Assembly (NCBI RefSeq): GCF_000825685.1
Contig: NZ_CCXM01000001.1
Location: forward strand, 1,015,828 to 1,079,827
DNA length: 64,000 bases
Reading direction: 5' to 3'
Source of the DNA: Rickettsia hoogstraalii
GTDB lineage: Bacteria > Pseudomonadota > Alphaproteobacteria > Rickettsiales > Rickettsiaceae
The notes beneath the pieces were generated by a model, which ran no database searches, had not been told where the DNA came from, and saw only the letters and a list, made by a program, of their open reading frames with translations. The translations under genes were made by a program, and so were the position numbers. Shown in pieces: positions 1-13,169 of the stretch. Within the stretch, counting starts at the first letter, position 1, and the number at the start of each line of letters is the position of its first letter.

Positions 1-460
1 ATGCTTTATTATTTAACTGAATTGATTTTAATATTTCTTTTAAATTATCATCTTTTGATATTTTATATAAAGATTTATTAAATTTTCCTATACCTTTTAT
101 GTCATCATCGCTGCGTACATCATAGGTAAATGTTTTATCGCCGTAATTATCGACTTCTCTAATAAAAGGACCGAAATTAAGAGCGGCTCTTTTAGTACTA
201 AAAGCTATATTTAGGACAATATTTTCACTAGTAAATTCTTTAGAATTTACATGATCAATTAATTTTACTTTAGGATCCGTTACGGTAATTTTCCAATTAA
301 AAGGATAGCCTGAAAACTTAACCGCATTATAAGATATTTTAAGATTATCGGATTCAGAATTCTTAATTAAACTTACAATGTTATTTTTTATAGTATATGC
401 AGTTGCAAACCATATTATAGTAAAGGCTAAAAACACAAAAAGAAGTATTTTACGTATCAC
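1..460 (-). CDS. Membrane-anchored hypothetical protein (DUF2125-like), 3' end outside window
   Basis: Reading leftward from a GTG at 460 gives an uninterrupted frame to the window edge, so the C-terminus is missing. The first 22 residues after the start form one hydrophobic segment ([20 protein letters not shown]), and the rest looks like an extracytoplasmic beta-rich domain with a '[14 protein letters not shown]' stretch. This resembles the alphaproteobacterial DUF2125 type, an identification from memory. It starts 13 bases after the fdx stop, so it is probably the last gene of the hscB-hscA-fdx unit. No ATG lies in frame near the start; the upstream in-frame ATT at 466 is an alternative. 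A related architecture is seen in the 528-residue protein at 33587-35173. Function unknown. Confidence 0.6.
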   Translation of the reverse strand, partial: MIRKILLFVFLAFTIIWFATAYTIKNNIVSLIKNSESDNLKISYNAVKFSGYPFNWKITVTDPKVKLIDHVNSKEFTSENIVLNIAFSTKRAALNFGPFIREVDNYGDKTFTYDVRSDDDIKGIGKFNKSLYKISKDDNLKEILKSIQLNNKA

Positions 461-472
461 TTTTTTAATCCA

Positions 473-811
473 TTATAATTTTATATTACGAGTAGCAGAA
501 GGAAGGCGTACTTTTATGTCGTCTAATTCTTCGGTTAAAATAATTTGGCATCCCAATCTAGAAGTATCGGTAAGACCGAAGGCTAAGTCAAGCATATCTT
601 CCTCTGCTTCCGTAGGTTTTTTTAATTTGTTGTAAAATTCTTCTTCTAAAATAACGTGACAAGTAGCACAAGCAAGAGATCCTTCACAAGCTCCCTCAAG
701 GTCTAGATCGTTACTATGGGCAATTTCTAAAATGGAAAGCCCTATAGGTGCTTCTACAGTTTTTTCTTCTCCATCATTTATAATAAATGTTACTTTTATT
801 TTTCCTGACAT
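473..811 (-). CDS. fdx: [2Fe-2S] ferredoxin of the ISC system
   Basis: A 112-residue adrenodoxin-type ferredoxin. The four cluster-binding cysteines are at 42, 48, 51 and 88 in the order expected for the family (C-x5-C-x2-C and a distal 'RLGCQI'). It should donate electrons during Fe-S cluster assembly on IscU in the cytoplasm. It lies 63 bases downstream of hscA on the same strand, the usual isc order hscB-hscA-fdx. The length is normal for the family. The iscX gene that normally follows fdx in this operon is instead about 12.8 kb away, at 13382-13596, and is frameshifted. Confidence 0.93.
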   Translation of the reverse strand: MSGKIKVTFIINDGEEKTVEAPIGLSILEIAHSNDLDLEGACEGSLACATCHVILEEEFYNKLKKPTEAEEDMLDLAFGLTDTSRLGCQIILTEELDDIKVRLPSATRNIKL

Positions 812-874
812 TCTTCTTATTTTTCCTTATCTAAATTAGTTCGATTATATATAAAATTTTATATATAACTGAAG

Positions 875-3171
<2,297 letters not shown>

Positions 3172-3213
3172 CTAAACTGTTCTATCATATATCAAAAATT
3201 AAAAAATACAATT

Positions 3214-3795
3214 ATGGAAGTAGATCTATTACATTTTGAAAAAAAATATCATAACTATATTGTAGCAGGTATAGATGAAGCAGGTAGAGGACCGCTAGCA
3301 GGTCCGGTAGTAGCAAGTGCCGTTATAATAGATAACACTAATATTATACCGGGTATTAAAGATTCTAAAAAACTTTCTAAAAAGAAAAGAGAATTACTAT
3401 ATGAACAAATAACTAGTAATTATGTTTGGGCAACTGCTATTATTTCTCATACTGAAATTGATGAAATTAATATATTAGAAGCAACTAAAAAAGCTTGCTC
3501 TATTGCTGCGGCAAATCTTAGCCTTAAGCCGGAAATAGTTTTAGTTGACGGTAATATGCCGTTTAAGGATAAAAGATTTGTTAGTATAGTTAACGGTGAT
3601 AATCTATCGTTATCGATTGCTGCGGCTTCTATTGTTGCAAAAGTTACTAGAGATCGTTTGATGCTAGATTTAAGTACTGAATTCCCACAATATTTATGGC
3701 ATAAAAATTCCGGCTACGGCACTCGTGAACATATCGAGGCTATTAATATACACGGTCTATCACCTTATCATAGGAGGAGTTTTAGGTGTTGTTGA
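3214..3795 (+). CDS. rnhB: Ribonuclease HII
   Basis: A 193-residue RNase HII that removes ribonucleotides and RNA primers from RNA-DNA hybrids. The family opening motif 'AGIDEAGRGPLAGPVVASAV' gives the first catalytic acidic pair at D21-E22; 'VLVDGN' and 'AAASIVAKVTRDRLM' follow, with the C-terminal 'YGTREH' region. The open frame extends 26 codons upstream to 3136, but that part overlaps the hscB start and has no family similarity, so ATG 3214 is chosen. The 3' flank holds repeat A at 3811-3930. Confidence 0.92.
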   Translation: MEVDLLHFEKKYHNYIVAGIDEAGRGPLAGPVVASAVIIDNTNIIPGIKDSKKLSKKKRELLYEQITSNYVWATAIISHTEIDEINILEATKKACSIAAANLSLKPEIVLVDGNMPFKDKRFVSIVNGDNLSLSIAAASIVAKVTRDRLMLDLSTEFPQYLWHKNSGYGTREHIEAINIHGLSPYHRRSFRCC

Positions 3796-3810
3796 GTGAA
3801 TTGGTTTTAG

Positions 3811-3930
3811 CGTCATTGCGAGGAAAAACTGTAAGTTTTGACGAAGCAATCCAGTTAAAAACGCTAATTTTTAGCATTTTTTTAATTATTTTCTGGATTG
3901 CCGCGCGGTCTTCGACCGCTCGCAATGACG
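3811..3930. repeat. Palindromic repeat A, copy 1
   Basis: A 120-bp imperfect palindrome with outer arms CGTCATTGCGAG and CTCGCAATGACG and inner arms CAATCCAG / CTGGATTG. It lies between rnhB and uvrB, whose 3' ends converge, so a hairpin here could act as a bidirectional terminator. A partial B element (TCTTCCCGCGGAAGCGGGAA) follows at about 3950-3975. Confidence 0.85.
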
Positions 3931-3982
3931 ATTAGATATACACGCAACAAAGTCTTCCCGCGGAAGCGGGAATGACATCAAT

Positions 3983-5968
3983 TTAACTCAACTCAAGTGC
4001 TGCCTCTTCTAGAGTTTTTAGCTGATCTCGAAGTTTTGCGGCTTGTTCAAATTCGAGATTACTTGCGGCTTTAAGCATTTCTTTCTTTAATTTATCAATA
4101 TGAGCTTTGAGCTTAGCAGGATTATCAAATAAAGTATGAGCTTGTTTTTTATCAAGCTTACTATCAACTTTCTCAAGTTCTGCTAAAGTATGGATGGCAC
4201 GGTTAATGGTTTTTGGAATTATGCCGTGTTTTTCATTATATTCCTGCTGAATTTGCCTTCTACGCAACGTTTCACTAAGAGCTTTATCTATAGATTTAGT
4301 CATTTTATCGGCATAAAGTATAACTCTGCCCTCACTATTTCTTGCAGCTCTTCCGATTGTTTGTATTAACGATACTTCAGACCGTAAAAATCCCTCTTTA
4401 TCTGCATCAAGTATAGCAACTAAGCCGCATTCAGGGATATCAAGCCCTTCTCGAAGTAAATTAATACCAACTAAAATATCGATAGTACCTTGCCGTAAAT
4501 CTCGTAAAATCTCGATACGCTCAAGCGTATGAACGTTAGAATGTAAATAAGAAGTTTTATATTTTAGCTCCTGCAAATAGGCGGTTAAATCTTCAGCCAT
4601 TTTTTTAGTTAAGGTGGTGACTAAGACACGGAAGCCTTTAGCGATAGTGCTTTGAATTTCGCTAATTAAATCCTCAACTTGGTTAGTAGCAGGTTTGATA
4701 ATACATTCAGGATCAAGCAGTCCCGTAGGTCGGATAATCAACTCTACTACAGTGCCTCCGGTTTCTTCTAACTCGAACGGTCCCGGGGTTGCTGATACAA
4801 AAACAGTTTGCGGTCTAAATTTTTCCCATTCTTCAAATTTTAAAGGTCTATTATCAAGAGCAGAAGGCAGACGGAATCCATGCTCTACCAATACTTCTTT
4901 TCTTGCTCGATCGCCGTTATACATCGCTCTAATTTGTGGTACGGATACGTGGCTTTCATCAACAAATAATAACGCATCTTCCGGCAAGTACTCGAATAAT
5001 GTCGGTGGCGGCTCACCGGCATTACGACCGGTAAAGAATCTCGAATAATTTTCAACGCCTTTACAGCTGCCTGTTTCCGTTAACATTTCAAGATCATATT
5101 GAGTACGTTGATTTAGCCTTTGAGTTTCAAGCGGTTTATCTTGAGACTTTAAGAACTCTAGGCGTTTTTGTAACTCCTCCTCAATACCTGATATGGCACT
5201 ATTTACTGTTTCTTGCGGCATCACGAAATGTGAATTACCAAAGACCATAGCTTTATCAAGCTTAGCAAGTTTCTCGCCCGTTAGGGGATCGAATTCGTGT
5301 ATATATTCGAGTTCATTACCGAAAAACGATAAACGCCAAGCTTTATCGCTATAATGTGAGGGGAAAATATCTATGTTGTCGCCTTTAACTCGAAAACAGC
5401 CACGCTCAAACCCGATATCGTTACGCTCATATTGCAGATTTATCAAATCATTTAGTAGTTTATCACGAGGATAGCTTTTACCCGGTTCTAGATTAACCGT
5501 CATTTGGTAATATAAATCAGGAGAACCAAGCCCGTAAATACAGGAAACGGAAGAAACTACTATAACGTCACGACGCTCTAATAACGATCTTGTAGCAGAA
5601 TGACGCATTAAATCAATCTGCTCGTTAATTGATGAGTCTTTTTCTATAAAAGTATCGGTACGTGCTATATAAGCTTCGGGCTGGTAATAATCATAATATG
5701 AGACAAAATACTCAACGGCGTTCTTTGGAAAAATCGACTTCATTTCTGAATAAATTTGAGCAGCTAAAGTTTTATTATGTGCCATTATCAGAGTAGGGCG
5801 ATTAGTTCTCTCTATAATATTTGCCATAGTAAAAGTTTTGCCTGACCCCGTAATACCAAGCAACATTTGTGAGCGTTTTTTACTATTTAACCCTGCTATA
5901 ATTTCATCTATTGCTTTTGGCTGGTCGCCTGCCGGTTTATATTCTGAGATAATAGAAAAATTATTCAT
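3983..5968 (-). CDS. uvrB: UvrABC excision nuclease subunit B
   Basis: A 661-residue UvrB, the damage-verification helicase of nucleotide excision repair. Visible: Walker A '[12 protein letters not shown]' near residues 38-49, the beta-hairpin '[11 protein letters not shown]' that inserts between the strands, the helicase box '[14 protein letters not shown]', helicase motif VI '[19 protein letters not shown]', and a C-terminal UVR coiled coil ('[14 protein letters not shown]') that contacts UvrC. Length is normal. It is transcribed away from grxC across a 70-base divergent spacer. Confidence 0.96.
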   Translation of the reverse strand: MNNFSIISEYKPAGDQPKAIDEIIAGLNSKKRSQMLLGITGSGKTFTMANIIERTNRPTLIMAHNKTLAAQIYSEMKSIFPKNAVEYFVSYYDYYQPEAYIARTDTFIEKDSSINEQIDLMRHSATRSLLERRDVIVVSSVSCIYGLGSPDLYYQMTVNLEPGKSYPRDKLLNDLINLQYERNDIGFERGCFRVKGDNIDIFPSHYSDKAWRLSFFGNELEYIHEFDPLTGEKLAKLDKAMVFGNSHFVMPQETVNSAISGIEEELQKRLEFLKSQDKPLETQRLNQRTQYDLEMLTETGSCKGVENYSRFFTGRNAGEPPPTLFEYLPEDALLFVDESHVSVPQIRAMYNGDRARKEVLVEHGFRLPSALDNRPLKFEEWEKFRPQTVFVSATPGPFELEETGGTVVELIIRPTGLLDPECIIKPATNQVEDLISEIQSTIAKGFRVLVTTLTKKMAEDLTAYLQELKYKTSYLHSNVHTLERIEILRDLRQGTIDILVGINLLREGLDIPECGLVAILDADKEGFLRSEVSLIQTIGRAARNSEGRVILYADKMTKSIDKALSETLRRRQIQQEYNEKHGIIPKTINRAIHTLAELEKVDSKLDKKQAHTLFDNPAKLKAHIDKLKKEMLKAASNLEFEQAAKLRDQLKTLEEAALELS

Positions 5969-6038
5969 GCATTTTTACTTGCTTTAAAAACTATAGTTTA
6001 AGATAATATATTAAAATCTAACAAAAAAATATAATATT

Positions 6039-6347
6039 ATGAATAAAGCTATATTACACACAATTATTATTTATACTCTCGCTAGTTGTCCTTATTGCAT
6101 AAAAGCTAAAGCATTGCTTGATGAGAAAAATGTTGCTTATGAGGAAATTGAAGTAAGTAATTTTACTCAGGAAGAGAAAGAAAAATTTATTAAGAAATCC
6201 GGCGGAAAAAAGACCGTCCCGCAGATATTTATAGATAATATGTATGTTGGTGGTTGTGATGCTCTGTTTGATCTTGAAAAAGAGGGAAGGCTAGATAAGT
6301 TGCTGGAAGGGCAACCGAAGAAGACTTCACCTGCAGCTGGGGCGTAA
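6039..6347 (+). CDS. grxC: Glutaredoxin 3
   Basis: A 102-residue dithiol glutaredoxin with the CPYC active site (C17 and C20), the cis-proline segment 'KKTVPQIFI' and the glutathione-binding 'GGCDAL'. It reduces disulfides and glutathione mixed disulfides in the cytoplasm. The C-terminal tail (PKKTSPAAGA) is low-complexity. It is followed by repeat A copy 2 and then an Atm1-type exporter, a transporter family whose known substrates are glutathione conjugates or persulfides, so the neighbourhood is functionally coherent. Confidence 0.92.
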   Translation: MNKAILHTIIIYTLASCPYCIKAKALLDEKNVAYEEIEVSNFTQEEKEKFIKKSGGKKTVPQIFIDNMYVGGCDALFDLEKEGRLDKLLEGQPKKTSPAAGA

Positions 6348-6357
6348 GAAATAAAAA

Positions 6358-6458
6358 CGTCATTGCGAGGAAATTACGAAGTAATTGACGAAGCAATCTC
6401 AGGAATTTGTTATTATTTTATGAGATTGCCACGCTCCCTACGGTCGCTCGCAATGACG
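6358..6458. repeat. Palindromic repeat A, copy 2
   Basis: Outer arms CGTCATTGCGAGG and GCTCGCAATGACG with inner CAATCTCAG / GAGATTGCC. It is readable without stops in the frame of the downstream exporter gene, from an ATG at 6363. Confidence 0.85.
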
Positions 6459-6482
6459 CTGAAAACTACAAAAACTCCAAAA

Positions 6483-8249
6483 ATGTTCAAAAACAACAAT
6501 CATAAAAATTCATTCTATTTACTTCTACCATATTTATGGTCGAAGGATTTTGATATACGCCTGCGTATTGTTACGTCTCTTATTTGTCTAGTCATAGCTA
6601 AAGTAATAAATATTTTCGTTCCGATTGTTTATAAATATATAATAGATGGGCTAAATAAAAATTTTGCTCTTTCGGTTATTATAGGGATTATTCTTGCATA
6701 TGGTGGAACTAAAATATTGGTACAAATATTTAGTGAGCTGCGAAATATCATTTTTTCAAAGGTAGGACATCAGGCGACTCGCTTAGTTGCTCTAAATGTC
6801 TTTAAGCAAATGCATAATTTAAGTATGCGTTTTCATATTACTAGAAAAACAGGAGGCTTAAGTAGGTCAATAGAGCGTGGTACTAAAGGTATTGAAGCGG
6901 TGCTGCGTTATTCATTATTTAATATTTTTCCGACAAGCGTAGAAATTGTACTTGTAAGTGGGATGTTATGGTATGTGTACGGTATTTGGTTTGCCGTAAC
7001 TATTTTAATAACAATGATAGTTTATGTCGGTTATACTTTCCTAATCAGTACTTGGCGTATTTCTTTTGCAAGGGAAATGAATCAAAGCGATAACACCGCC
7101 AATAATAGAGCAATCGATAGTTTGTTGAATTTTGAGACCGTTAAATATTTCGGTAATGAAGAATATGAGGCGATAAAGTTTAATGAGGCTTTACAAACTT
7201 ATGAAAAATCAGCCACTAAAACTACTAACAGCCTATCGATTTTAAATATCGGGCAGGATGTTATAATATCCTTAGGACTTGTTAGCCTTATGATACTTTC
7301 AGCAAATGCTATTAATCAGAATAAAATGACCGTCGGCGATTTAATAATGGTTAATACTTACTTGTTTCAGCTATCAATTCCGCTTTCAATACTTGGCTTT
7401 GCTTATAGAGAAATTAAAAACGCTCTAGTTAGTATGGAAGATATGTTTAATCTTTTAGACATACCGGCAGAAGTAGAAGATGCCGTGAACGCTAAGGAGT
7501 TAATTATCTCAAAAGGTGAGGTTAGTTTCGATAATGTTAGTTTTGCTTATAATCAGGAACGTCCGATTTTGCATAATATAAGTTTTACGATTAAGAGCGG
7601 TAAAACTTTAGCAGTAGTCGGTAGTAGCGGAGCGGGAAAATCAACAATATCACGCTTGTTGTTCAGATTTTACGATATTAATAGCGGTAGCATTACTATA
7701 GATAATCAAGATATACGAGAAGTCACGCAACGAACGCTACGTAAATCTATCGGGATTGTTCCGCAAGATACCGTACTATTTAACGATACGATATATCACA
7801 ATATCGCATACGGTAATAATGCAGCAAGCTATGACGAAGTTATAGCAGCCTCAAAAAATGCTCATATTCATGAGTTTATTAGCACGCTACCCGAAGGGTA
7901 TGAGACGCAGGTAGGCGAGAGAGGATTAAAGCTTTCAGGCGGCGAAAAACAGCGTATTGCAATTGCAAGAACCATCCTAAAAAATCCGGCAATATATGTT
8001 TTTGATGAGGCAACAAGTTCGCTTGATACTAAAACCGAAAAGCTAATTCAAGCAAGCCTTAAAGAGATCTCAGCCCACCATACTACTCTTATCATTGCTC
8101 ATAGACTATCAACTATTATCGATGCAGATGAGATTATTGTTTTGGATAAAGGCTATATAGTCGAGCGAGGCAACCATAAAACCTTGCTACAGCATAAAGG
8201 TTATTATGCCGAACTTTGGTATAAACAGCAGGAAGAGAAAAGTAAATAA
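6483..8249 (+). CDS. Atm1/HMT1-type ABC exporter
   Basis: A half-size ABC exporter with an N-terminal six-helix membrane domain and a C-terminal ATPase: Walker A 'GSSGAGKS', signature 'LSGGEKQR', Walker B 'IYVFDEATSS', H-loop 'IAHRLS'. The wording 'NDTIYHNIAYG' and 'HEFISTLPEGYETQVGERGL' is typical of mitochondrial Atm1/ABCB7 and bacterial Atm1, which export glutathione-linked sulfur or metal compounds. The frame runs up to ATG 6363, but those 40 codons are repeat A sequence; ATG 6483 (588 residues) fits the family better, and ATG 6453 is a second candidate. Adjacent grxC supports a link to glutathione chemistry (inference). Confidence 0.85.
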   Translation: MFKNNNHKNSFYLLLPYLWSKDFDIRLRIVTSLICLVIAKVINIFVPIVYKYIIDGLNKNFALSVIIGIILAYGGTKILVQIFSELRNIIFSKVGHQATRLVALNVFKQMHNLSMRFHITRKTGGLSRSIERGTKGIEAVLRYSLFNIFPTSVEIVLVSGMLWYVYGIWFAVTILITMIVYVGYTFLISTWRISFAREMNQSDNTANNRAIDSLLNFETVKYFGNEEYEAIKFNEALQTYEKSATKTTNSLSILNIGQDVIISLGLVSLMILSANAINQNKMTVGDLIMVNTYLFQLSIPLSILGFAYREIKNALVSMEDMFNLLDIPAEVEDAVNAKELIISKGEVSFDNVSFAYNQERPILHNISFTIKSGKTLAVVGSSGAGKSTISRLLFRFYDINSGSITIDNQDIREVTQRTLRKSIGIVPQDTVLFNDTIYHNIAYGNNAASYDEVIAASKNAHIHEFISTLPEGYETQVGERGLKLSGGEKQRIAIARTILKNPAIYVFDEATSSLDTKTEKLIQASLKEISAHHTTLIIAHRLSTIIDADEIIVLDKGYIVERGNHKTLLQHKGYYAELWYKQQEEKSK

Positions 8250-8479
8250 AATATGGCAAAGAAAATTACATAAAAATTTAGTATATAAGTTGCTTAAAAA
8301 ACTAGATTCCTGCTTTCGCAGGAATGACATACGCATCCACTCAACAAGGTCTCGCAGGAATGACATCGGTAGCTTAGAAACAATGCCACGATTATAAATA
8401 CAAGCAATCCTTGAAAGAAATTTATTATATCTCTATAATTAAATATAATTCATTAAATTAAATTTAAGGCTAAGTAATC
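8250..8479. repeat. Intergenic remnant of B-type repeats
   Basis: The spacer between the exporter and gyrA holds two right-arm fragments of family B (TTCCTGCTTTCGCAGGAATGAC near 8307-8329 and CGCAGGAATGACATC near 8353-8367) separated by the linker CATCCACTCAACAAGG. No gene is supported; a short open frame through it is non-coding in character. Confidence 0.55.
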
Positions 8480-11197
8480 GTGACTGATCAAAATTTTTCT
8501 AATTTAGTACCGGTAAATATCGAAGATGAGATGAAAGTATCTTATCTTGATTATGCTATGAGCGTTATAGTAAGTAGAGCTATACCGGATGTTCGGGACG
8601 GCTTAAAGCCGGTACATCGCCGAATTATCTATTCCATGCATGAAGCCGGTAACCATGCTAGCAAACCTTATAGAAAATCCGCAAGAATAGTCGGTGACGT
8701 GATGGGTAAATACCATCCGCACGGTGATAGTGCTATTTATGATTCGTTAGTACGTATGGCACAAGATTTTTCCTTGCGTTTACCGCTTGTAGACGGGCAG
8801 GGTAATTTCGGCTCGATGGACGGTGATGCGGCGGCGGCAATGAGATATACCGAATCTCGAATGGCCAAAGTTTCGCATAAGCTCGTAGAGGATATCGATA
8901 AAGAGACCGTCAGCTTTAACCCTAATTACGATGGTTCTGAAGAAGAGCCTTCCGTACTTCCTGCAATGTTTCCCAATTTATTGGTTAACGGTAGTGGAGG
9001 TATTGCGGTCGGTATGGCAACTAATATCCCTCCGCACAATTTAGGTGAGGTTATCGATGCTTGTTGTTTATATATAGATAATAACGATATAGAAATATTA
9101 GATTTACTTGAAGTCGTTAAAGGACCGGATTTTCCTACAGGTTCAATGATTTTAGGCATTAGCGGTATTAGATCGGCATATCTTACCGGTAGAGGTAGTA
9201 TCATTATGCGAGGTCGAGCCGAGATTGAGAATATCGGTAATAGCCGTCAAGCAATTATTATTACCGAAATACCGTATATGGTAAATAAGGCAAGGCTCGT
9301 TGAGAAAATCGCTGAAATGGTTAAAGAGAAACGTATTGAGGGTATAAGTGATTTACGTGACGAATCGAATAAAAACGGTGTAAGGATTTTTATTGAGTTA
9401 AAGAAAGACGTAGTTGCGGAAGTAGTCTTAAATCAAATATACGCATGTACGCAGCTACAAACAAGCTTCGGTGTTATTATGCTTGCTCTTAAAGACGGGC
9501 TACCGAAAGTGATGAATTTGAAAGAAGTAATTGCAGCTTTCGTTAGTTTTAGAGAAGTGGTAATTACTAACCGTACTATATATTTACTAAATAAAGCAAG
9601 AGATAGAGCACATATTTTACTAGGACTAACTATTGCCGTTAGTAATATCGATGAAATAATACGTATTATTAAAGCTTCAAATGACCCGAATGCAGCTAAA
9701 CAAGAATTAATGGCTCGCCAGTGGGAAGCATTAAATATCCTACCTCTTGTAAAGCTAGTTGATGATAAAGCAATGTTAAATGAGCAAGGCAAATGTAGCT
9801 TTACTGAGGTGCAAGCTAAGGCAATCTTAGAAATGAGACTACAACGTCTAACCGCTATGGAGAAAAACAAGCTTGAAGAGGATTTAAAGAACCTTGCTAC
9901 GGAAATCACCGAATATCTTAATATACTCGGCTCTCGTACAAGGTTACTTGAGATTTTAAAGGAAGAGCTAATTAAAGTTAAAGAAGAATTTGCGACTCCT
10001 CGTCTTACTTCAATTGAATTCGGTGAATTTGATCAAGATATAGAAGATTTAATTCAACGTGAAGAAATGGTAGTAACCGTAACGCTTGGCGGGTATATCA
10101 AGCGTGTACCTCTAAGTAGCTATCGTTCGCAAAAACGTGGCGGTAAAGGAAGATCAGGGCTTTCAATGCGTGATGAAGATATTACCACGCAAGTTTTTGT
10201 CGGTAGTACTCATACGCCAATGTTGTTCTTCTCAAATATCGGTCAGGTTTATAGTTTAAAACTGTATAAATTACCTTTAAGTAATCCGCAAGGTAAAGGA
10301 AGACCGATGGTTAATATATTACCGCTGAAAGAAAATGAGCATATTACGAATATTATGCCGCTACCTGAAAATCAGGATGAGTGGGATAATTTAAACATTA
10401 TGTTCGCAACTGCCAAGGGTAATATCAGAAGAAGCGATTTATTAGATTTCAAAAAAATTCAGTTGAACGGTAAAATTGCTATTAGGCTTGATGAGGATGA
10501 TAAATTAATAGACGTAAAACCATGTAAAGAAGACGAGCATATTTTACTTGCCACCAAAGCCGGTAAAGCTTTAAGATTCCCTGTTGAATCGCTGCGTGTT
10601 ATTAAGAGCCGTACTTCCGACGGGGTACGAGGTATGAAACTTGCTAAGGAGGATTCCGTAATTTCTATGACCGTGCTTAAAGGCATTAGCAGTACAAAAG
10701 AGGATAGAGATGCTTATTTAACAGTGCCATGGGAAAAAAGGCTTGAGATTGCTAAAGGTGAGGAGTTTAACCTCGAAGAGTTAGGTGTAACTTTGACTGC
10801 AGATTCTATTTTAGAAATGGCAAATTCTGAAGAATTTATCTTGACAGTTACAGAGAACGGTTTCGGTAAAAGAAGCTCGGCATATGGCTATAGAATTACC
10901 GATCGAGGCGGTAGCGGTATAATCAATATGGATATTAACGACAAAACCGGTTTAGTCGTCGGTGTTATGCCGGTTAAAATGGATGATGAGCTAATGCTGA
11001 TCACCAATAGCGGTAAGTTAATTCGCTGTAAACTTGAGTCAGTGCGTATTACGGGACGTAACACTAGCGGCGTAATCCTGTTTAAGCTAGATGACGGTGA
11101 AAAAGTCGTATCTGTCTCTTTAATTGCTGAAACTTCTGAAAACGAAGAAGATAGTGAGTTAGAGGAAGAGGGATTAGAACAATCTGAAGAGGTATAG
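8480..11197 (+). CDS. gyrA: DNA gyrase subunit A
   Basis: A 905-residue GyrA, the DNA-breaking subunit of gyrase. The start is a GTG. The quinolone-determining region reads '[17 protein letters not shown]', so the residues equivalent to E. coli Ser83 and Asp87 are the sensitive types, and the catalytic tyrosine is in 'AAAMRYTE'. The C-terminal pinwheel contains the GyrA box 'QKRGGKG'. Relative to E. coli there is an extra segment of about 40 residues before '[13 protein letters not shown]' and an acidic tail; an insertion at this place is common in alphaproteobacterial GyrA, so I do not treat it as a mobile insert. Confidence 0.96.
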   Translation: MTDQNFSNLVPVNIEDEMKVSYLDYAMSVIVSRAIPDVRDGLKPVHRRIIYSMHEAGNHASKPYRKSARIVGDVMGKYHPHGDSAIYDSLVRMAQDFSLRLPLVDGQGNFGSMDGDAAAAMRYTESRMAKVSHKLVEDIDKETVSFNPNYDGSEEEPSVLPAMFPNLLVNGSGGIAVGMATNIPPHNLGEVIDACCLYIDNNDIEILDLLEVVKGPDFPTGSMILGISGIRSAYLTGRGSIIMRGRAEIENIGNSRQAIIITEIPYMVNKARLVEKIAEMVKEKRIEGISDLRDESNKNGVRIFIELKKDVVAEVVLNQIYACTQLQTSFGVIMLALKDGLPKVMNLKEVIAAFVSFREVVITNRTIYLLNKARDRAHILLGLTIAVSNIDEIIRIIKASNDPNAAKQELMARQWEALNILPLVKLVDDKAMLNEQGKCSFTEVQAKAILEMRLQRLTAMEKNKLEEDLKNLATEITEYLNILGSRTRLLEILKEELIKVKEEFATPRLTSIEFGEFDQDIEDLIQREEMVVTVTLGGYIKRVPLSSYRSQKRGGKGRSGLSMRDEDITTQVFVGSTHTPMLFFSNIGQVYSLKLYKLPLSNPQGKGRPMVNILPLKENEHITNIMPLPENQDEWDNLNIMFATAKGNIRRSDLLDFKKIQLNGKIAIRLDEDDKLIDVKPCKEDEHILLATKAGKALRFPVESLRVIKSRTSDGVRGMKLAKEDSVISMTVLKGISSTKEDRDAYLTVPWEKRLEIAKGEEFNLEELGVTLTADSILEMANSEEFILTVTENGFGKRSSAYGYRITDRGGSGIINMDINDKTGLVVGVMPVKMDDELMLITNSGKLIRCKLESVRITGRNTSGVILFKLDDGEKVVSVSLIAETSENEEDSELEEEGLEQSEEV

Positions 11198-11722
11198 TAG
11201 TTGTTACATGGATCTAAAAATGCGTTCAGTGTCACCCCGTGGCTTGACCACGGAGTCCATAAAAACAATAAATAAATATAATAATTTTAACTGGATTCTG
11301 TGGTCAAGCCACGGGATGACACTCGAAAAACTGATCCACGCAACAATGCCTTCCTGCTTTCGCAGGGATGACATTAAAGATTTTTTAAAAAATGTCCGGT
11401 ACTATAGGAAATCTTAGGAAATAACAACAAATTTCTGCGATTGTTTCATCAAATTACTCTGTAATTTTCCTCGCAATGATGTTAATTTATTAACTACTCT
11501 GCTTTTAGTTAGCAATACCTCCCAAAGAACTTCTAGAAAAGTATTGCAACACTAATTTTTCTCTCTATAATAACTGTATATTGAATTTATGAATATGCAA
11601 ATATTAACTTTCCAGTCTTTCTTTACTACTACAACCGGTTCAAGCCGGTAACAATATCTCTATATCTTTCTATTAATTATATCCACCCCTTTAAATTAAC
11701 TAATTATTATTAGGTAAGTTTT
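11198..11722. repeat. Gene-free spacer with mosaic of C, B and A repeats
   Basis: Contains a complete C palindrome at 11229-11322 (GTCACCCCGTGGCTTGACCAC paired with GTGGTCAAGCCACGGGATGAC), the linker TCCACGCAACAATGCC, a right half of B ending in TGTCCGGTACTATAG near 11393-11406, a right half of A ending CCTCGCAATGATG near 11483, and a small hairpin ACCGG-TTCAAG-CCGGT near 11636. Nothing codes. The promoter of the following symporter must lie in the last 200 bases, but no convincing pair of boxes stands out. Confidence 0.7.
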
Positions 11723-12871
11723 ATGTTTCGTAAAATGCCACTTATTTTAATGGCTATTATCATAGCTATCATATTATTCAACCCACTAATGAGTTTAGAA
11801 GTAAAAAGGTTATTATATTCAATAAGTCTATCTATTAAATCTATAATTGGATTATTTCTTCCTTTAATTATTTTTGGCTTACTTTTTAAATCTGTTGTAA
11901 TGCTAGCCAAAGATGCAACACGTATAGTTTTCTTAATATTATTACTAGTATGTGGGTCTAATTTTTGTTCTACTTTCATAAGTCATTATGTAGGTATATA
12001 CATATATCAATTCGATTTATCAATGATCTCTCCTATAGAAAATGATAGTTTAAAGCCTTTATGGTTACTTAATTTTCCTAATATTATTTCTAATGATAAA
12101 ATCGTATTTAGTAGTATTATCTTAGGCTTTATATCCTCAAAATTTTGTGCTGAGATTGCAATTGGATTGGCTTTCAAGATAGAAGCATTTGTTGCAAAAA
12201 TATTGCGATTGTTTATCTATATAATTCCCTTATTTATAATGGGCTTTATCGTAAAACTACAGTTTGATGAAGTATTAGGTATAATTATTAAAGATTATAT
12301 GTTCATTTTTGGGACAATCGCATTTGCTCAGTTTGGCTATATCTTTCTTGCTTATTTTATTTTAAGTAACTGTCGAGTTAAGGAATTCATAGCTAGCCTC
12401 AGTAATATGATGCCAGAGTCTATAAGTGGATTTAGTGCTATGTCTAGTGTTGTAAGTATGCCACTTAGTATAATAGGAGCGGAAAATAATACAAATAATA
12501 AAGCACTCGCTCGTACCGTTGTACCAATAACAGTAAATATTCATCTTGTTGGCGATTGTTTCGCTATACCGATTTTGGCTTATGCTATACTAAAAAGTTA
12601 TGGATTAGCTGAGCCTACTTTATTTAATTATCTTATTTTTGCTTTTTATTTTGTATTGGCAAAATTTTCAGTAGCAGCTATATCAGGTGGAGGAATTATT
12701 GTAATGCTTCCTATACTTGAACAATATCTAGGTTTTAATACTAATATGATGTCTCTGATTACAGCTCTTTATATCTTGTTTGATCCTGTGATCACTTGTG
12801 CTAATGTTTTAGGAAATGGTGCTTTTGTTAAACTGATAGATAATATATATAGTGTAACTCAGAAAGCTTAG
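11723..12871 (+). CDS. Dicarboxylate/amino acid:cation symporter (GltP/DctA family)
   Basis: A 382-residue, strongly hydrophobic protein with about eight membrane segments and the late signature region of the family, including 'VKEFIASLSNMMPESISGFSAMSSVVSMPLSIIGAE', a segment split here by Ser/Gly-rich re-entrant hairpins, and 'AISGGGIIVMLP'. It should import glutamate, aspartate or C4-dicarboxylates with protons or sodium, a major carbon source route for rickettsiae. It is somewhat shorter than E. coli GltP (about 437). ATG 11723 directly follows AGGTAAGTTTT, a plausible ribosome site. Substrate is not determined by sequence. Confidence 0.82.
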   Translation: MFRKMPLILMAIIIAIILFNPLMSLEVKRLLYSISLSIKSIIGLFLPLIIFGLLFKSVVMLAKDATRIVFLILLLVCGSNFCSTFISHYVGIYIYQFDLSMISPIENDSLKPLWLLNFPNIISNDKIVFSSIILGFISSKFCAEIAIGLAFKIEAFVAKILRLFIYIIPLFIMGFIVKLQFDEVLGIIIKDYMFIFGTIAFAQFGYIFLAYFILSNCRVKEFIASLSNMMPESISGFSAMSSVVSMPLSIIGAENNTNNKALARTVVPITVNIHLVGDCFAIPILAYAILKSYGLAEPTLFNYLIFAFYFVLAKFSVAAISGGGIIVMLPILEQYLGFNTNMMSLITALYILFDPVITCANVLGNGAFVKLIDNIYSVTQKA

Positions 12872-12889
12872 ATTAGGTTTCTCAAAATA

Positions 12890-13127
12890 CTCTAGGTTCT
12901 TGCGTGCGGAAAATTAAATTATTTGTATTTTTAGATGTTTTTAAGCGGAAATTAATAAGAACGCAAGAACCTAATATCTCTTTTTCTTTTAAAGTAATTG
13001 TTGAATTATCTATATTTGATAAATTAGATATTTGTGTCCCTAGAATTGTTATTTTTTGTGAAGATTTAGTTAATTTTTTAACTAAATCTCAAATATTAAT
13101 TAGATAATTGATTTAAAAGAGAAAAGC
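12890..13127. repeat. Family F-like palindrome plus nested hairpins
   Basis: CTAGGTTCTTGCGT near 12891 pairs with ACGCAAGAACCTA near 12962-12974, enclosing a segment whose complement (TTATTAATTTCCGCTTAAAAA) resembles the core of family F at 57300 and 58083. Immediately after, CTTTTTCTTTTAAA pairs with TTTAAAAGAGAAAAG and encloses a further hairpin GATTTAGTTAA / TTAACTAAATC. A 67-codon open frame through this block is a by-product of the repeat. Confidence 0.6.
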
Positions 13128-13169
13128 ATGTAATCTTTGTGTAGGAAATTATATATTGAGTAATAAATT

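Noticed and set aside
8206..8397. A 63-codon frame overlapping the exporter end
   Set aside because: It runs through B repeat fragments and overlaps the exporter in another frame; no coding character.
10680..10850. Extra segment in GyrA that might be a palindromic-element insertion
   Set aside because: No palindrome is visible in the DNA, and alphaproteobacterial GyrA proteins commonly have extra residues at this position.
12904..13107. A 67-codon frame after the symporter
   Set aside because: It lies entirely inside palindromic repeat sequence and starts inside the left arm.
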